Shown: positions 1 through 10,728 of the stretch, piece after piece
Layout of the letters: each line of letters begins with the position of its first letter
Numbering within the stretch: position 1 is the first letter of the stretch
Assembly (NCBI RefSeq): GCF_016802725.1
Contig: NC_052676.1
Span: 9,890,436 to 9,954,435 of the forward strand
Source of the DNA: Solenopsis invicta
Lineage: Eukaryota > Arthropoda > Insecta > Hymenoptera > Formicidae
Length of the DNA stretch: 64,000 bases
Reading direction: 5' to 3'
Made by a program: the position numbers and the translations under genes
The notes under the pieces: generated by a model
The model's input: only the letters and a program-made list of their open reading frames with translations
The model's database searches: none
What the model was told of the DNA's origin: nothing

Positions 1-675
1 TTCTTCACACTTTCTGTCCATTCATTCTCGGACTTAATTAATTAATACATAATAATACTTGTAACGATACAACTTTTCTCGCGGTCGCGGATTAGCTTGC
101 CGGTGCCAGAATCGGGAAAAAAAGAAACTCCGAATTGTGAAAAAATAAAACAAAATATTTATTTAATAGAGTCTCTGTACACTCCGTGTTATACATAAAA
201 AAAAAATTTATTTTAAAAGGAGGAAGTTGACATCTTCGGAACTCATGTTCCCCGGTACGTTTATTCACACACGGAGGAAACTTAAAATTAATTTATAACG
301 CACACGCGTAGAAAACTTAAACTAAATTATAACGCTTGAATACAAATAATATCGCGGTAATGCGACTCTTACAAAATAAAGCTTGGATCTGAGTACAGAA
401 ATATCTTCTAACGCAAATCGTAAATCTAACGCAGTTCTTATAACTAGGATTTGAAAACGGCGAATTATTAGAATAACGCGGACTTTAATATTAATGCAAC
501 TTAATATCTAACGCTCGCCTAAGGAAGGAAGAAACTACGTTTGCTACGCTAAGAAGGTGCTTGGTCGGACGGGACGCTCGGGACAGAGAATATCCGTGGA
601 AATTTCCTGAGAAAGGTCCGACAAGGAAATTGGAACTCCTGGGAAACGCGTCTTTGTCAACCGGGTGGTATTATT

Positions 676-2715
676 TGTGACGTGACGCTCCGCAGCGCCG
701 TCCCGGAGAGCGATAAGGCCGTGGAGAGTACCCTGGGTTGCGCCTTTCTCTCCCCCGGAAGGGAGAAAGGGACGCAAAAACCCTGTTTAAGTACAGCAAC
801 TTACCGCTCTTTGAATTTAATTATCCGCATGTTTTCTTTGTACCGTCACGTATATCTTATTAAGAGCGTTAAGGCGTATCCGAGTCAGCAAAACCCGAGC
901 GGACGGCAATGCTAATTGTGTGTGCACGACAAAGATCCAAGCGGAGACGTCAACGAGGAAGCCGAAGGAACAACGGAAGGCGCACCGCCGCCGAGCCCGC
1001 GCCGAAAAACTAAGTCGCGGTTCCGCCTATTTATTACTACCGCCTATCTTCCCGAACGCTATAGAGATTAACGCCACCCTTTATTGTAGCGAATCACACC
1101 GAAAGAGCCTCCGAACAGAGCCAGCGGACTGCAGGCCGCTGAGCCGCTATCCCGAGGAAGCATCGTCAAAGGCCTGGCCAGCCCGACGACCGCCGAAGGA
1201 AACGGAATAGGAACTTGGAGCGACTTCGAGAAAGATTCCCGAGCTCCCATCCGCCTCGCCGACCGCCGAGTAGACAAGCGGAACTCACCGCACAACGTGA
1301 CAACGGCGCGGAACAACGAGGGAAAGCAAGAGGGAAAAATTGCGAGTACCGGAGCAAAGGAGAAGGACGCACTACTGACCGCTCAAGAAAGACTACCGCT
1401 AGGAGCGAGAAAGATGCGCGTAGGAACGCGAACCAATCATCGGCGAAAATCGGCGAAAAGGGACGTTGTGACGTCACGAGAAAATTCGGCGGAGCCCGAC
1501 AAGCCGGAAAGCGCGGATCGGCTCATCACTGTCGTGTGTGCCACAGCGAGAGGTACAGCCCAGGAGCCACCGATCATTGCCTACCGACCTATACCGCACT
1601 TATGGAAACGGAGCATCCAGCGAGTAATTAACTGTGCCGAAGTGACGACACGTCGAGAGAGATCGACCGCAGCTCAAGTATCGTTAAGTCCCTCTCGGTG
1701 CGGACACCGACAGTCACGCGTATCGTCTAGTTTTTAAGTAAAATCGCGTATCGTCTTGTGGCGCGTAATTGTGAATTGTCGTCTCGTATCGACCCATAGT
1801 ATTAAGGATTATCGTACCGTATCGTACCGTACCGGGGAATTTCGGAGCAGGATTGTACTCCGGCTGAACCCGTCGTGGAGAGTTTTTGTAATAGCGGGAT
1901 CGCTTGGTGCGTGGAATTTGCGCAGTTCGGTCTCAGCAAGACGCGATACCGTTCGGTCTCTGCGAGATTTGCAACGCCGCGGAGTTACCGCGAAAGCCGC
2001 CGGCGATCGGAATTCCGCGAGATAATTATCGGGATTATTAGTCGCGAGTGAGTACTGCCGTCGGGGGCGTAACGCCCGTGCGGATTTTTTGTGCGAGGAG
2101 AGTATTATTCATGCCGTGCGAGTTCACGTGATGACTATTGTTGCGCCGCGTGTTGTTATGTCGTTGTAATTGTTGTGCCGCGTATTTTGTAATTCGTCCC
2201 GTCCTGATGTGTTCTGCGATATGGTAATCTCTCGATTTTCTTTGGGACGTTGCCGAGTAGCAAGAGTGTGTCTCCGTTAATTCAAGTACCGATCGCGTTA
2301 ATCCGTCTCGTCCGTTAATTTTCTAACTTCCAGATTATTCTAAGAGTATCCACTACCGCGTGCAACTGCGTAACTTTTGTAAATTCCCTGTACTCGTTCA
2401 CCGTGTCTCTGATTATTCTAAAATATATTACCTATTATTGTTAAAATTATCCATGGCGATGTGATTGCGTTTCCCTCCCCTTCCCCGCTACACTTAAGAA
2501 CTACGCCTCTCTGCCATTTGCGCAGCTAGCCGCGGGCAGCAATATCCGTCTTGCCGTGTCGCGTATTTACCACTTTTCGTGAAGTAGTGCGAGAGATCGC
2601 GCCTGGCGCCCAATTACTAATTGAGTTGGAGAAATTTTCGTTTACCGCCCCTCTTTGCTCTTTTTTATTGGGCGTACTCTCCTGCGCCTAGCGAGTGCAG
2701 GAAAAGTACGTCGCA
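676..2715 (+). mobile_element. Solo LTR related to Gypsy-1, nested in solo LTR A
   Basis: Begins TGTGACGTGACGC and ends AAAAGTACGTCGCA, like the Gypsy-1 LTR ends (TGTGACGTGGCAG and AAAAGTGCGTGACA). It is flanked by tatt on both sides (672-675 and 2716-2719). It also shares the internal block TGGCGCCCAATT near 2604. Removing it restores a continuous match between the left and right family A LTRs, which supports the boundaries. At about 2.0 kb it is close to the 1.9 kb full Gypsy-1 LTR. Several open frames of 77-146 codons at 682-2025 lie inside; none shows a recognisable domain and I treat them as chance. Confidence 0.7.
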
Positions 2716-2789
2716 TATTATAAATTTGTTCTGAAAATAAAACAAAAATTAAGAATCGAAATTACAGGATAGGTAACAAGTAAAGAAAC

Positions 2790-3420
2790 GGGTAACCAAG
2801 TACGCCCGGTATTAAGAAGCCAAAAACTCCCGGCACAGGAAGCCGAAGACGGCTGGTTTCAGGAAGCCGAAAACACTCGGCACAGGTTTGCGATACGGAA
2901 TAACCGAGTACGCCCGGTATCAGGATGTCGTGAACGGTATGTGTCTTTAAGCTGAGAACGCCCGGAACAGGAGTGCGGATAACCGAGAACGCCCGGTGTC
3001 AGGAGTGTTTGGGAAACCGAGTACGCCCGGTATCAGGAGGCCGTAAACGGCATGTGTCAGGAAGCCGAGAACGCCCGGAACAGGAGTGCGGATAACCGAG
3101 AACGCCCGGTGTCAGGAGTGTTCGGGAAACCAAGTACGCTCGGTATCAGGAGGCTGTAAACGGCATGTGTCAGGAAGCCGAAAAAGCCCGGAACAGGAGT
3201 GCGGATAACCGAGAACGCCCGGTGTCAAGAGTGTTTGGGAAATCGAGTACGTCCGGTGTCAGGAGGCCGTAAACGGCTTGTGTCAGGAAGCCGAGAACGC
3301 CCGGCACAGGAGTGCGGATAACCGAGAATACCCGATGTCAGGGGTTTTCAGGAAACCGAGTACACCTGGTATAAGGAAGCCGAGAACACCCAGCCAAGGA
3401 GCTCCGAGTATTTCCGGAGT
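2790..3420. repeat. Tandem repeat, 113-bp higher-order unit
   Basis: Subunits of roughly 25-35 bp with the core ACGCCCGGTRTCAGGA form a higher-order unit. Equivalent points recur at 3017, 3130, 3243 and 3356, exactly 113 bp apart. The block lies downstream of the TATA-containing promoter of solo LTR A, when read on the minus strand, so it would be transcribed leader if the LTR is active. Confidence 0.85.
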
Positions 3421-3727
3421 GTCGGTACCGGTGATTTGGAACCGACTGGTTGCTCCTTCCTGGTGTGGCTCTGTATTTATACCCTCTGGCCCTTCGCAGT
3501 CAGAACCACGTGTATTCCACACTAGGCGTGCACCCACGCGCACGTGCTCGCGCGATGCTACGCGTGACGTCACGCGACAGGGCGCGAGAGTGAGCGAGAC
3601 GAAGAACGGAACCGACGTCACGTGGCCGGGCGCGGGAGCGAAAGAGACGGAACAATATTTTGCAATCGGACGTGCGAGCGAGAAAGAAATATAATTTACC
3701 TGCGTAACAGTGCTATCGTTACATACT

Positions 3728-4017
3728 AAAATAAAAATAGAATTTAAATTAAACGAATGTCCGTTCGTACCCGGACTTAAACTAATTGCTTTGTAATAAT
3801 AATAGTAATAAAATGAAATAGGGTTTGAATTAAACAAATAAAATTACTTGATGAAATAAACAAAATTGAAATGGTTAAATAAAAGTAAATTATATTTTTA
3901 ATCCGCGTCTTGCGCGTAATGATTTAAACAGAGTGTCGTGATTCTAAGTGACAGGGTGCCGGTTCGCCAGCTTAATCGATGATAAAATAACAACATAAAT
4001 CAAAAACAAAATGAAGT
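3728..4017. other. Unassigned AT-rich sequence split by copia
   Basis: AT-rich sequence without a convincing coding frame or RNA gene. Its continuation on the other side of the copia insertion is 9424-9544. A stretch near 3756-3790 resembles positions 11-45 (TGTCC, then CGGACTTAA), so the region may belong to an older element I cannot name. Confidence 0.5.
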
Positions 4018-4022
4018 ATATT

Positions 4023-4367
4023 TGTAGTAAATTTTTGTTATTTGGTCGTGACTCGTTAAATAAATGGGATACTCATTTTCTCTATTTGGCTTAAATAATT
4101 TATTCACTGCTTTGATAACACAATCAACATTGTAATAACGACTGAATCTTACTTATTCGGCTTGGGCAAGTTTCTCGCACTTCGAATCTACGTGCGTATA
4201 ACGCCGACGACCGACCGACTAGTAGTGTTTGTACTTACATTCCTCTTGTCACAAACACGCTTGCCCAACGTGAGTGTCTTTGACTCATTCCATCAATAGA
4301 TGGAACCACGGGTGCTTTTATCTAAATCTTTTAATATGTAATGTTGAAATATTCACATATTCCAACA
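4023..4367 (-). repeat. copia 3' LTR
   Basis: 345 bp. Read on the minus strand it begins TGTTGGAATATG and ends in TACTACA. It matches 9063-9418 closely, including CATTGTAATAACGACTGAATC and the segment around TAGTAGTGTTTG. Confidence 0.92.
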
Positions 4368-4376
4368 CGCCTCCTT
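4368..4376 (-). promoter_or_regulatory. copia polypurine tract
   Basis: Minus-strand AAGGAGGCG directly precedes the 3' LTR. This is the expected place and composition for the plus-strand priming site. Confidence 0.7.
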
Positions 4377-4448
4377 GAATTTTCAACATCATAATTCAGC
4401 AAATTTTGTTCTCTTACATTCTTTCGTATAATCATTTTCAAGTTCTGC

Positions 4449-4568
4449 ATACATTATTGGGTTTCTTACTTGCTAACATATATTCAAAATTTTAAACTTA
4501 AACTTTTTATACATTATTTGGTTTCTTACTTACTAACATATATTCAAAATTTTAAACTTGAACTTTTT
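4449..4568. repeat. 60-bp tandem duplication in copia 3' region
   Basis: Two near-identical 60-bp units (4449-4508 and 4509-4568), both containing TAACATATATTCAAAATTTT. They lie between the RNase H stop and the polypurine tract. Confidence 0.9.
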
Positions 4569-4593
4569 AATCAGCGTTTAATACCAACATGAT

Positions 4594-5073
4594 TCAAATT
4601 ACTTTTAGCGCTTTTCTATTTTTAACAAATTTTGCTTTGTCCAGACTTTTCGTTAATATGTCGGCCAAGTTACATTCAGAATCGATTTTCACAATATCAA
4701 TCACGCCATTTTCATAATTTTCATTAATATAATGATATTGCACTTTGATGTGCTTTGAATTTTTCGTATAGTTGCCAAATTTTGCAATTGCTACCGCGCC
4801 TGAGTTATCCTCATAAATTTTTATCGGCTTCTCTATTTTTAAATCAAATGACTCGTTCAGTAAATTTCTCAAAAATAAAACTTCTGTCACTGCTTCCGAC
4901 ATAGCAATATATTCTGCGAAAGTTGAACATTTGGATACTGTATTTTGCTTACGTGTCTTCCAATAAATCAAATTGCCACATAATCTTATTATAAATCCAG
5001 TAGTAGATTTTCGGTCGATGTGGTCGCCTGCATAGTCCGAATCAACCATACAGTCCAATTTTTCATCTACCAC
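4594..5073 (-). pseudogene. copia RNase H region
   Basis: A 159-codon frame with the copia RNase H pattern: DSDYAGDHIDRKSTTGF with its catalytic Asp near the start, then SKCSTFAEYIAMSEAV, EDNSGAVAIA and the terminal SKHIKVQYHYINE block. RNase H removes the RNA template during reverse transcription. It is in the same frame as the upstream RT; a single in-frame TAG at about 5084-5088 separates the two. A longer intact polyprotein would be normal for the family, so this copy is broken here. Confidence 0.9.
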
Positions 5074-5085
5074 ATTTTTATGAGA

Positions 5086-7188
5086 CTAAGTTAATTTCAA
5101 GTCTTTAGTTTTGTATAAATATTTCAAAATTCTTAGAGCATATTTGAAGTGTGTCTGCTCATAGCACCTTTGAAATCTACTTAAATAGTTCACGCTGTAA
5201 GCAATATCTGGTCTTGTACCTGTGCTAATATACAGTAATTCACCAATTAAATTTCTATACTTTATTCTTTCATCAATCTCTGTAGCTTGTTCCAATTTTA
5301 AATTACTCTCCATGGGAGTATCATACAATTTGGCATTTCCTAAGTTATATTTTGCAGCCAAAGATTCAATATATTTTGTTTGACTCAATGTCATTCCTTT
5401 TCTATCGTCACTGTAATCTATATCAATTCCTATATAGTTACCGATTTTACCTAAATCTTTCATAGAAAATCTTTGTTTCAAACTAGCTTTAACTTCATTA
5501 ATTTTAATTTTATTTTTACAGCAAATCAAAAGATCATCGACAAAAACTAAGATATATATTGGATCTTTGCTTGTGTTGTTTACATATAAACAGTAGTCAT
5601 AATTGCTCCTGACAAAATTCAAATTTTCGACATACTTATTAAAGCAATCGTACCAAGCCCTCGGGCTCTCTCTAAGACCATAAAGAGCTTTTTGCAATTT
5701 GCATACTTTATTTCGTCCTGTTTCATAACCCAGAGGTTCATTAATATATACTTCTGATTTTACAATACCATTGAGAAATGCTGTCTCAACATCCATTTGC
5801 TCAATAAATAAATTATTTGCGCAACAATAGCTTAACAAAACTTTAAAAGCTTGCATTTTGCCTACGGGTGAGTAAGCATTTTCAAGATACACATTTTGCT
5901 GGAACCCTCTTACAACTAATCTAGCTTTATACGTATTATCGATTTTCCTTTTATAAATCCATTTTACATCTATAATTTTCTGATTTTTTGATTTATCTAC
6001 AACTGTCAATGTTTTATTTTTCTTTAAGCTTTCTATTTCTGAACTCATAGCTTTTCTCCATTCTTTAGATTCTCTGGAGTTTATCGCCTCCTCAAATGTA
6101 TTGGGTACGCTAGCGTTAACATAGTTTACATAAATATAATGCGTTATAGGGTTGCCAAACCTGTTTACAGGATTTCTCTTTCTGCTTAAAACCTTTTTTT
6201 CTATTGGATTTTCATTTTTATTTTGCAAGTCATTTGATTCATTTTTCTGTTCTGACTCGATATCCGTATCACTATCTAGCTCATCTCCCTTATCTACATT
6301 GTTTCGATTCAATTCGCTGTCAAACTCATTATCATTTTCATTACTTTCATTTTCTAACTTTAAATTTATAACATTATCATCGTCAGACGTTCTGTTTTCA
6401 TTATTATTAGCCTTTTCTAAACAAATTAGTTCTGTACCCTCTTCAACTACTCTAACATGTCTAGCATTAATTATTCTGTTATTTACCAGGACTCTATAAC
6501 TGTTATTATTGTAACCTACCAATATACCTAATTTTGCTTTATCGTCCCATTTATTTTTCCTCGAAATTTCGGGTATTCTCACGAAAACACTACTGCCATA
6601 AATTTTCAAATGTTTTACATTAGGTTTTTTGCTAAAAAATATCTCGTACGGAGTTTTGTTTTCTTGCGTGTTGGCTATTGTACGGTTTTTCAAATAAGCT
6701 ACTGTTTTCATAATTTCAGGCCAGTATCTGAGATTGATTTTTGCTTCTCTTGCTAAACATCTACCTATGTCCATTGCAGACCTATTATATCTTTCCGCAA
6801 CTCCATTTAATTCGTGCACATAAGGAGGACATGGCAACAATTCAATTCCTTTGTGTTTGACAAAATTGTAAGTTTCTCTATTTAGGTATTCCTTGCCATT
6901 ATCACATTTCAGTTTCTTTATATTCTTATTAAATTGATTTTCAACCAAGTTTGTAAATTCTATGAAGCAACTTGCGGTTTCCGCTTTACTTTTAATGCAA
7001 TAAATTTTAGCGCATTTACTATAGTCGTCTATGAAAGTCAAAAAGTATTTTTCGCCACCACAACCGGTGGTGTTATGTGGGTCATTCAAATCTGTATGAA
7101 TTAATTCCAAAATTTCAGTGGACTGAGTCCTCTCATTTTCAAACGGTACATTAGCCATTTTACTTTGAATAAAATTTACACATTTCAT
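5086..7188 (-). pseudogene. copia integrase and reverse transcriptase
   Basis: A 700-codon frame. The first 190 or so residues hold the integrase core: LIHTDLNDP, FIDDYSKCAKIY, then KCDNGKEYLN and the Glu in HELNGVAERYNRS, giving D, D, E. A charged Asn/Glu-rich linker follows near residues 270-360. The RT begins around KWIYKRKIDNTYKARLV and includes MDVETAFLNG, LYGLRESPRAWY and the catalytic FVDDLLICC. It makes cDNA and integrates it. The frame opens without the usual upstream zinc-binding segment, which lies in 7190-7460 in disrupted form, so the polyprotein is broken on both sides. Confidence 0.93.
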
Positions 7189-7469
7189 GATATTATTTTC
7201 TAATTTATCTGGTAAGCTTTCTACTAATTTACTCTTTTACCCAATTTGTTTAAATATTGAAAATTTACGTGGCCTAACGCTCTGTGCCATTTTTCTTTGT
7301 CTGTCAGTTTCAGTGTATTTGCATATATACCATTTTTTCCACTATCATAAAGAAAATTTTTCATAATGTACAAACCATTAATCTTATCGGCAACAGCTGT
7401 TAATTGTTTATCTTTATTATAGATTTTAGCATTGTGTCCTCTAGCTACAATAGTATTGTTTTCAGTTAT

Positions 7470-8312
7470 TTAAGAAATACTCAGTAAGTTCCTTTTTATA
7501 CCTTTCACAAAATAAACATTTTTCAAATCGACTTCTACGTCATTAAAATAATTTTTGAAATAAGTTTTAACTGTGCCCAGCTTTGTTGCTTTCAAACTTT
7601 TGCCATCAGGTAATTTTACATCAATAGGGCTTTTCAATTCAATGTACTTACAAAAATAATCCTTGTTATTGATAATGTGGTCTGTACAACCACTATCTAA
7701 CAGCCACTCAATTTCGTTATCATTTCTGGTCGTATTTTTCATAACATCATTTACATTTATACTAACGACTTGCGTTGCCAATGACTCTTGTGAGTTCTCC
7801 TTGTGATGCTCGCTGGATGGTCCTGCCGCTTGGTGACCTTGTCCTCTGCCTCGACCATAGCCTTTTTGGGACGTACCTCTGCCCCTGCCTCGCGATGGTT
7901 CTCCTTGACCTCGGTGATACCCTTGAGTTCCTCTGCCCTGGTTATGTTGAGTTCCTCTGCCTTGTTTTCCTTGCTGTCCTTGCCAGCAGTCGCTTTTATT
8001 GTGTCCATATTTTCCACACAGGAAACAGCTTCCCTTGGTTTTTATTGCAAAAGTGCTCACATTTGTTTTCTTTTCACTCTCACTTTTGCTCAAATTCTTT
8101 TCATTAATTTTAGTTTTGACATACTCTACAGTTCTTTGCTCTTCAGGTACTAGATCAATAAAATCTCCAATGTAGCAATAATTTGGTGGTAGAGCTTTAA
8201 TTAAATATCTCATTTTTTCTTCTTCTCTCAGTTGTCCGCCAGCTGATTTCAATTTGTTACAGGCCTTTTCAAAATCAACAAAAAATTCTTCCACATTACT
8301 GTAATTCTTCAA
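7470..8312 (-). pseudogene. copia gag C-terminal half and protease
   Basis: A 280-codon frame. It starts inside the capsid-like region (FDFEKACNKLKS-type helices, YLIKALPPNY). It then shows one CCHC knuckle, CFLCGKYGHNKSDC, near residue 95, followed by an Arg/Gly/Gln-rich stretch. The retropepsin motif WLLDSGCTDHI lies near residue 205. Gag packages the RNA and the protease matures the particle. The frame ends with TAA before the pre-integrase region; remnants of that region (HRALGH-type) are visible in 7190-7460, so the break is probably mutational. Confidence 0.88.
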
Positions 8313-8388
8313 CTTGACTTCAATTTTCCTCGGTTTCTTATTTGCAGAGATGTCGATTTTGTTGAATACATTTTTTCTAGCTTTGACA

Positions 8389-8856
8389 TCATCTCGTTTT
8401 ACATTCGCTAATGTATTCTAATTGCTTATCTGATATGGCACTGACTAAAATGGTTTTTGCTTTGAGATCACTTTTCTTCCAAGTATCTTCGTTATCGGTA
8501 GCTGCTCTTTCTCGTCTTGCCGGTTCTTGACAATCTTTATATTCCAAAATAGTCGTGAGTCGGAATTTCCAACTTGCAAAATTAATTCCATCAAATACTG
8601 GAATACTTATGTCGTCGATTTTTGCTTGCCTAGCCATTTCTTTTGTAATCTTCAAATTCTTATCGATTTCAATTTTCAAGATTACGGTTTTTTTCAATAT
8701 TTTCAGAAAACCTTTTCTCAAAAAATTCCTGTCTTCTTTGTTTAGGTTGAAGTCTTGATTCTTTAGCTTTTGCACAAATTCTTCAGTTTGTGTTTTATCT
8801 CCCGAAATTGAATTCTTTAAGGTTGTTCTCCGTTCCTCGGACATGTGTTTGGCCAC
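8389..8856 (-). pseudogene. copia gag N-terminal region
   Basis: A 155-codon frame with the copia gag entry motif FDGINFASWKFRLTTILEYK near residue 88 and a helical KQLEYISECKT end. It is separated from the following gag frame by a stop or shift near 8388. About 200 bp of leader lie between its start and the 5' LTR. It would form the N-terminal part of the capsid precursor. Confidence 0.8.
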
Positions 8857-9049
8857 TGAATCTTCATGTGCTCACTCAGTCCTCACGTTGATCACTTCGT
8901 GCTGACGATCTATATCCGCATGCATCGACCTCGTGCTCGGATGTAATCTACACTATTTATCCGTTTTCGTTATTACAATTATTTTTACTATTAATTATCA
9001 ATTGTATTTTTCCTCAACTACATCGAGTTCCTGTGATTTTCTTCAACCA

Positions 9050-9062
9050 CGCTCTGCTATCA
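9050..9062 (-). promoter_or_regulatory. copia primer binding site
   Basis: Minus-strand TGATAGCAGAGCG directly follows the 5' LTR. It resembles the complement of the 3' end of initiator-Met tRNA (TGGTAGCAGAG), as used by many copia elements. Confidence 0.7.
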
Positions 9063-9418
9063 TGTCGTAAATTCTTGTTATTTGGTCGTGACTCTTTAAA
9101 TAAATGGGATACTTATTTTCTATATTTGGCTTAAATAATTTATTCACTGCTTTGATAACACAATCAACATTGTAATAACGACTGAATCTCACTTATTCGG
9201 CTTGGGCAAGTTTCTCGCACTTCGAATCTACATGCGGTGCGTATAACGCCGACGACCGACCGACTAGTAGTGTTTGTACTTACCATACATTCCTCTTGTC
9301 ACAAACACGCTTGCCCAACGTGAGTGTCTTTTGACTCATTCCATCAATAGATGGAACCACGGGTGCTTTTATCTAAACCTTTTAATATGTAATGTTGAAA
9401 TATTCACATATTCTAACA
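9063..9418 (-). repeat. copia 5' LTR
   Basis: 356 bp. On the minus strand it begins TGTTAGAATATG and ends TACGACA. It differs from the other LTR by several substitutions and small indels (for example an extra GGTGC-like insertion near 9235). Confidence 0.92.
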
Positions 9419-9839
9419 ATATTAAATAAAAATAAATGTAACGTTTGGTTTACTTATCGCCTACGTGTCTCTCGGCGATTGTCCGTTGTCCCCTGTCGTC
9501 TGCCGCAACTGCGCCGGTGACTTTTCTCTTGGCTTTGTGATTATTCTTGTAACGATAGCATCGTTACGCAGGTAAATTATATCTCTTTCTCGCTCGCACG
9601 CCGGATTATAACATATCGTTCCGTCTCTTTTACTCGCACGCCCGACCACGTGACGTCAGTACTCTCCGTCTCGCTCACTTGCGCGCGCGGCCACGTGACG
9701 TCGGTTCCGTTCTCCATCTCGCTCGCTCTTGCGCCCGGTCGCGTGACGTCACGCGTAGCATCGCGCGAGCACGTGCGCGTAGGTGCACGCCGAAAAGTGG
9801 GGTAAACACGTGGTTCCGATTGCGTGGGCGGCCAGAGGG

Positions 9840-9847
9840 TATAAATA
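9840..9847 (+). promoter_or_regulatory. TATA box of LTR A
   Basis: TATAAATA, preceded by a region rich in CACGTGACGTCA-like palindromes (near 9650-9760) that resemble E-box and CRE sites. A CAGT initiator-like tetramer lies at 9873. Confidence 0.65.
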
Positions 9848-9904
9848 CGGAGCCACACCAGGAAGGAGCGACCAGTCGGTTTCAAATCACCGGTACCGAC
9901 ACTC

Positions 9905-10150
9905 CGGGAGTACTCGGAGCTCCTTGGCTGGGTGTTCTCGGCTTCCTTATACCGGGTGTACTCGGTTTCCTGAAAGCCCCTGACACCGGGTGTTCTCGGT
10001 TATCCGCACTCCTGTGCCAGGCGTTCTCGGCTTCCTGACACAGGCCGTTCACGGCCCCCTGATACCGGGCTTACTCGGTTATTCTATACCGCACTCCTTT
10101 GCCGGGTGTTCTCGGCTTCCTGATACCGGGCGTACTCGGTTACCCGTTTC
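9905..10150. repeat. Tandem repeat of LTR A, shorter allele
   Basis: Reverse-complement equivalent of the 2790-3420 block, with units such as CCGGGTGTTCTCGGYTTCC. Only about 250 bp long, so the two copies differ by expansion or contraction. Confidence 0.85.
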
Positions 10151-10728
10151 TTTACTTGTTACCTATCCTGTAATTTCGATTCTTAATTTTCGTTTTATTT
10201 TCAGAGCAAATTTAAAATAATTTCACTCGGTCGGCGACGACGCGTTTAACCGGAGTTACAACTTTCTCGCCGGATTTTCCTTGGATATCCTCCGTCCCGA
10301 GCGTTCCGTCCGAACAAGCGCCCTTCTAGCAAAGCGAGCGTATCTTGACCCCTTCCTCAAGCGAGCGTTAGTTATTGAGTTGCGTTAGCATTAAGTCCGC
10401 GTTACTTGTAATATTTTCCGAGCGTTAGTTTGTAAGATCCGCGTCTCACATTTAGACTTAAGATTTTGATCGACACCGCGAGCGCTATAATTTAGTTTAG
10501 GTTCTTTCCGCGTGTGAACAAACGTTCCGGGGAACACGAGTTCCGAAGGTGTTAACTTCCTCTCTTCCTAATAAATTTTTAATTTTTCTGTATCACGGAG
10601 TGTGAGGAGATATTGATTTAAAATAAATATTTTGTTAATTTCTTTTCAAATCAGAGTTCCTTCTTTTCTCGACCCTGGCACCAGCGAGCTAATCCGCTAC
10701 CGCGAGAAAAGTCGAATCGTTACATTCT

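Larger units (their letters stand above)
60..3723 (-). mobile_element. Solo LTR, family A (reverse orientation), interrupted
   Basis: Starts TGTAACGAT and ends ATCGTTACA, and is flanked by the 4-bp duplication tact (56-59 and 3724-3727). It aligns in inverted orientation with 9549-10724: both share the terminal block with CTTTTCTCGCGG, the tandem-repeat block and a TATA region (TATTTATA at 3474-3481 is its reverse complement here). No internal retroviral genes lie next to it, so it reads as a solo LTR. A second solo LTR (676-2715) is inserted in it; without that insert it is about 1.6 kb, longer than its partner because its tandem block has more units. Confidence 0.75.
4023..9418 (-). mobile_element. 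Ty1/copia LTR retrotransposon (minus strand)
   Basis: Two LTRs (4023-4367 and 9063-9418) flank gag, protease, integrase, RT and RNase H, in the copia order with integrase before RT. The 5-bp duplication atatt is present at 4018-4022 and 9419-9423. The primer binding site next to the right LTR resembles initiator-Met tRNA usage, and a purine tract abuts the left LTR. The reading frame is interrupted several times, so this copy is probably dead. LTRs differ by several substitutions and short indels, implying some age. Confidence 0.93.
9549..10724 (+). mobile_element. Solo LTR, family A (forward)
   Basis: 1176 bp, starting TGTAACGAT and ending ATCGTTACA, flanked by ttct (9545-9548 and 10725-10728). 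A TATA box, a CAGT initiator-like site about 33 bp downstream, a tandem block and AATAAA at 10570-10575 come in the order expected of U3-R-U5. The partner LTR lies inverted at 60-3723. An ORF of 119 codons at 9679-10038 runs through the promoter and repeats and is probably chance. Confidence 0.75.

Noticed and set aside
682..2025. Overlapping frames of 77-146 codons on both strands
   Set aside because: They lie inside a solo LTR, show no domain, and the frames overlap each other in low-stop GC-rich DNA.
3278..3837. Frames through the 113-bp repeat (138 and 184 codons)
   Set aside because: Produced by repeat units without stops; the repeat length varies between copies and the frame is not kept.
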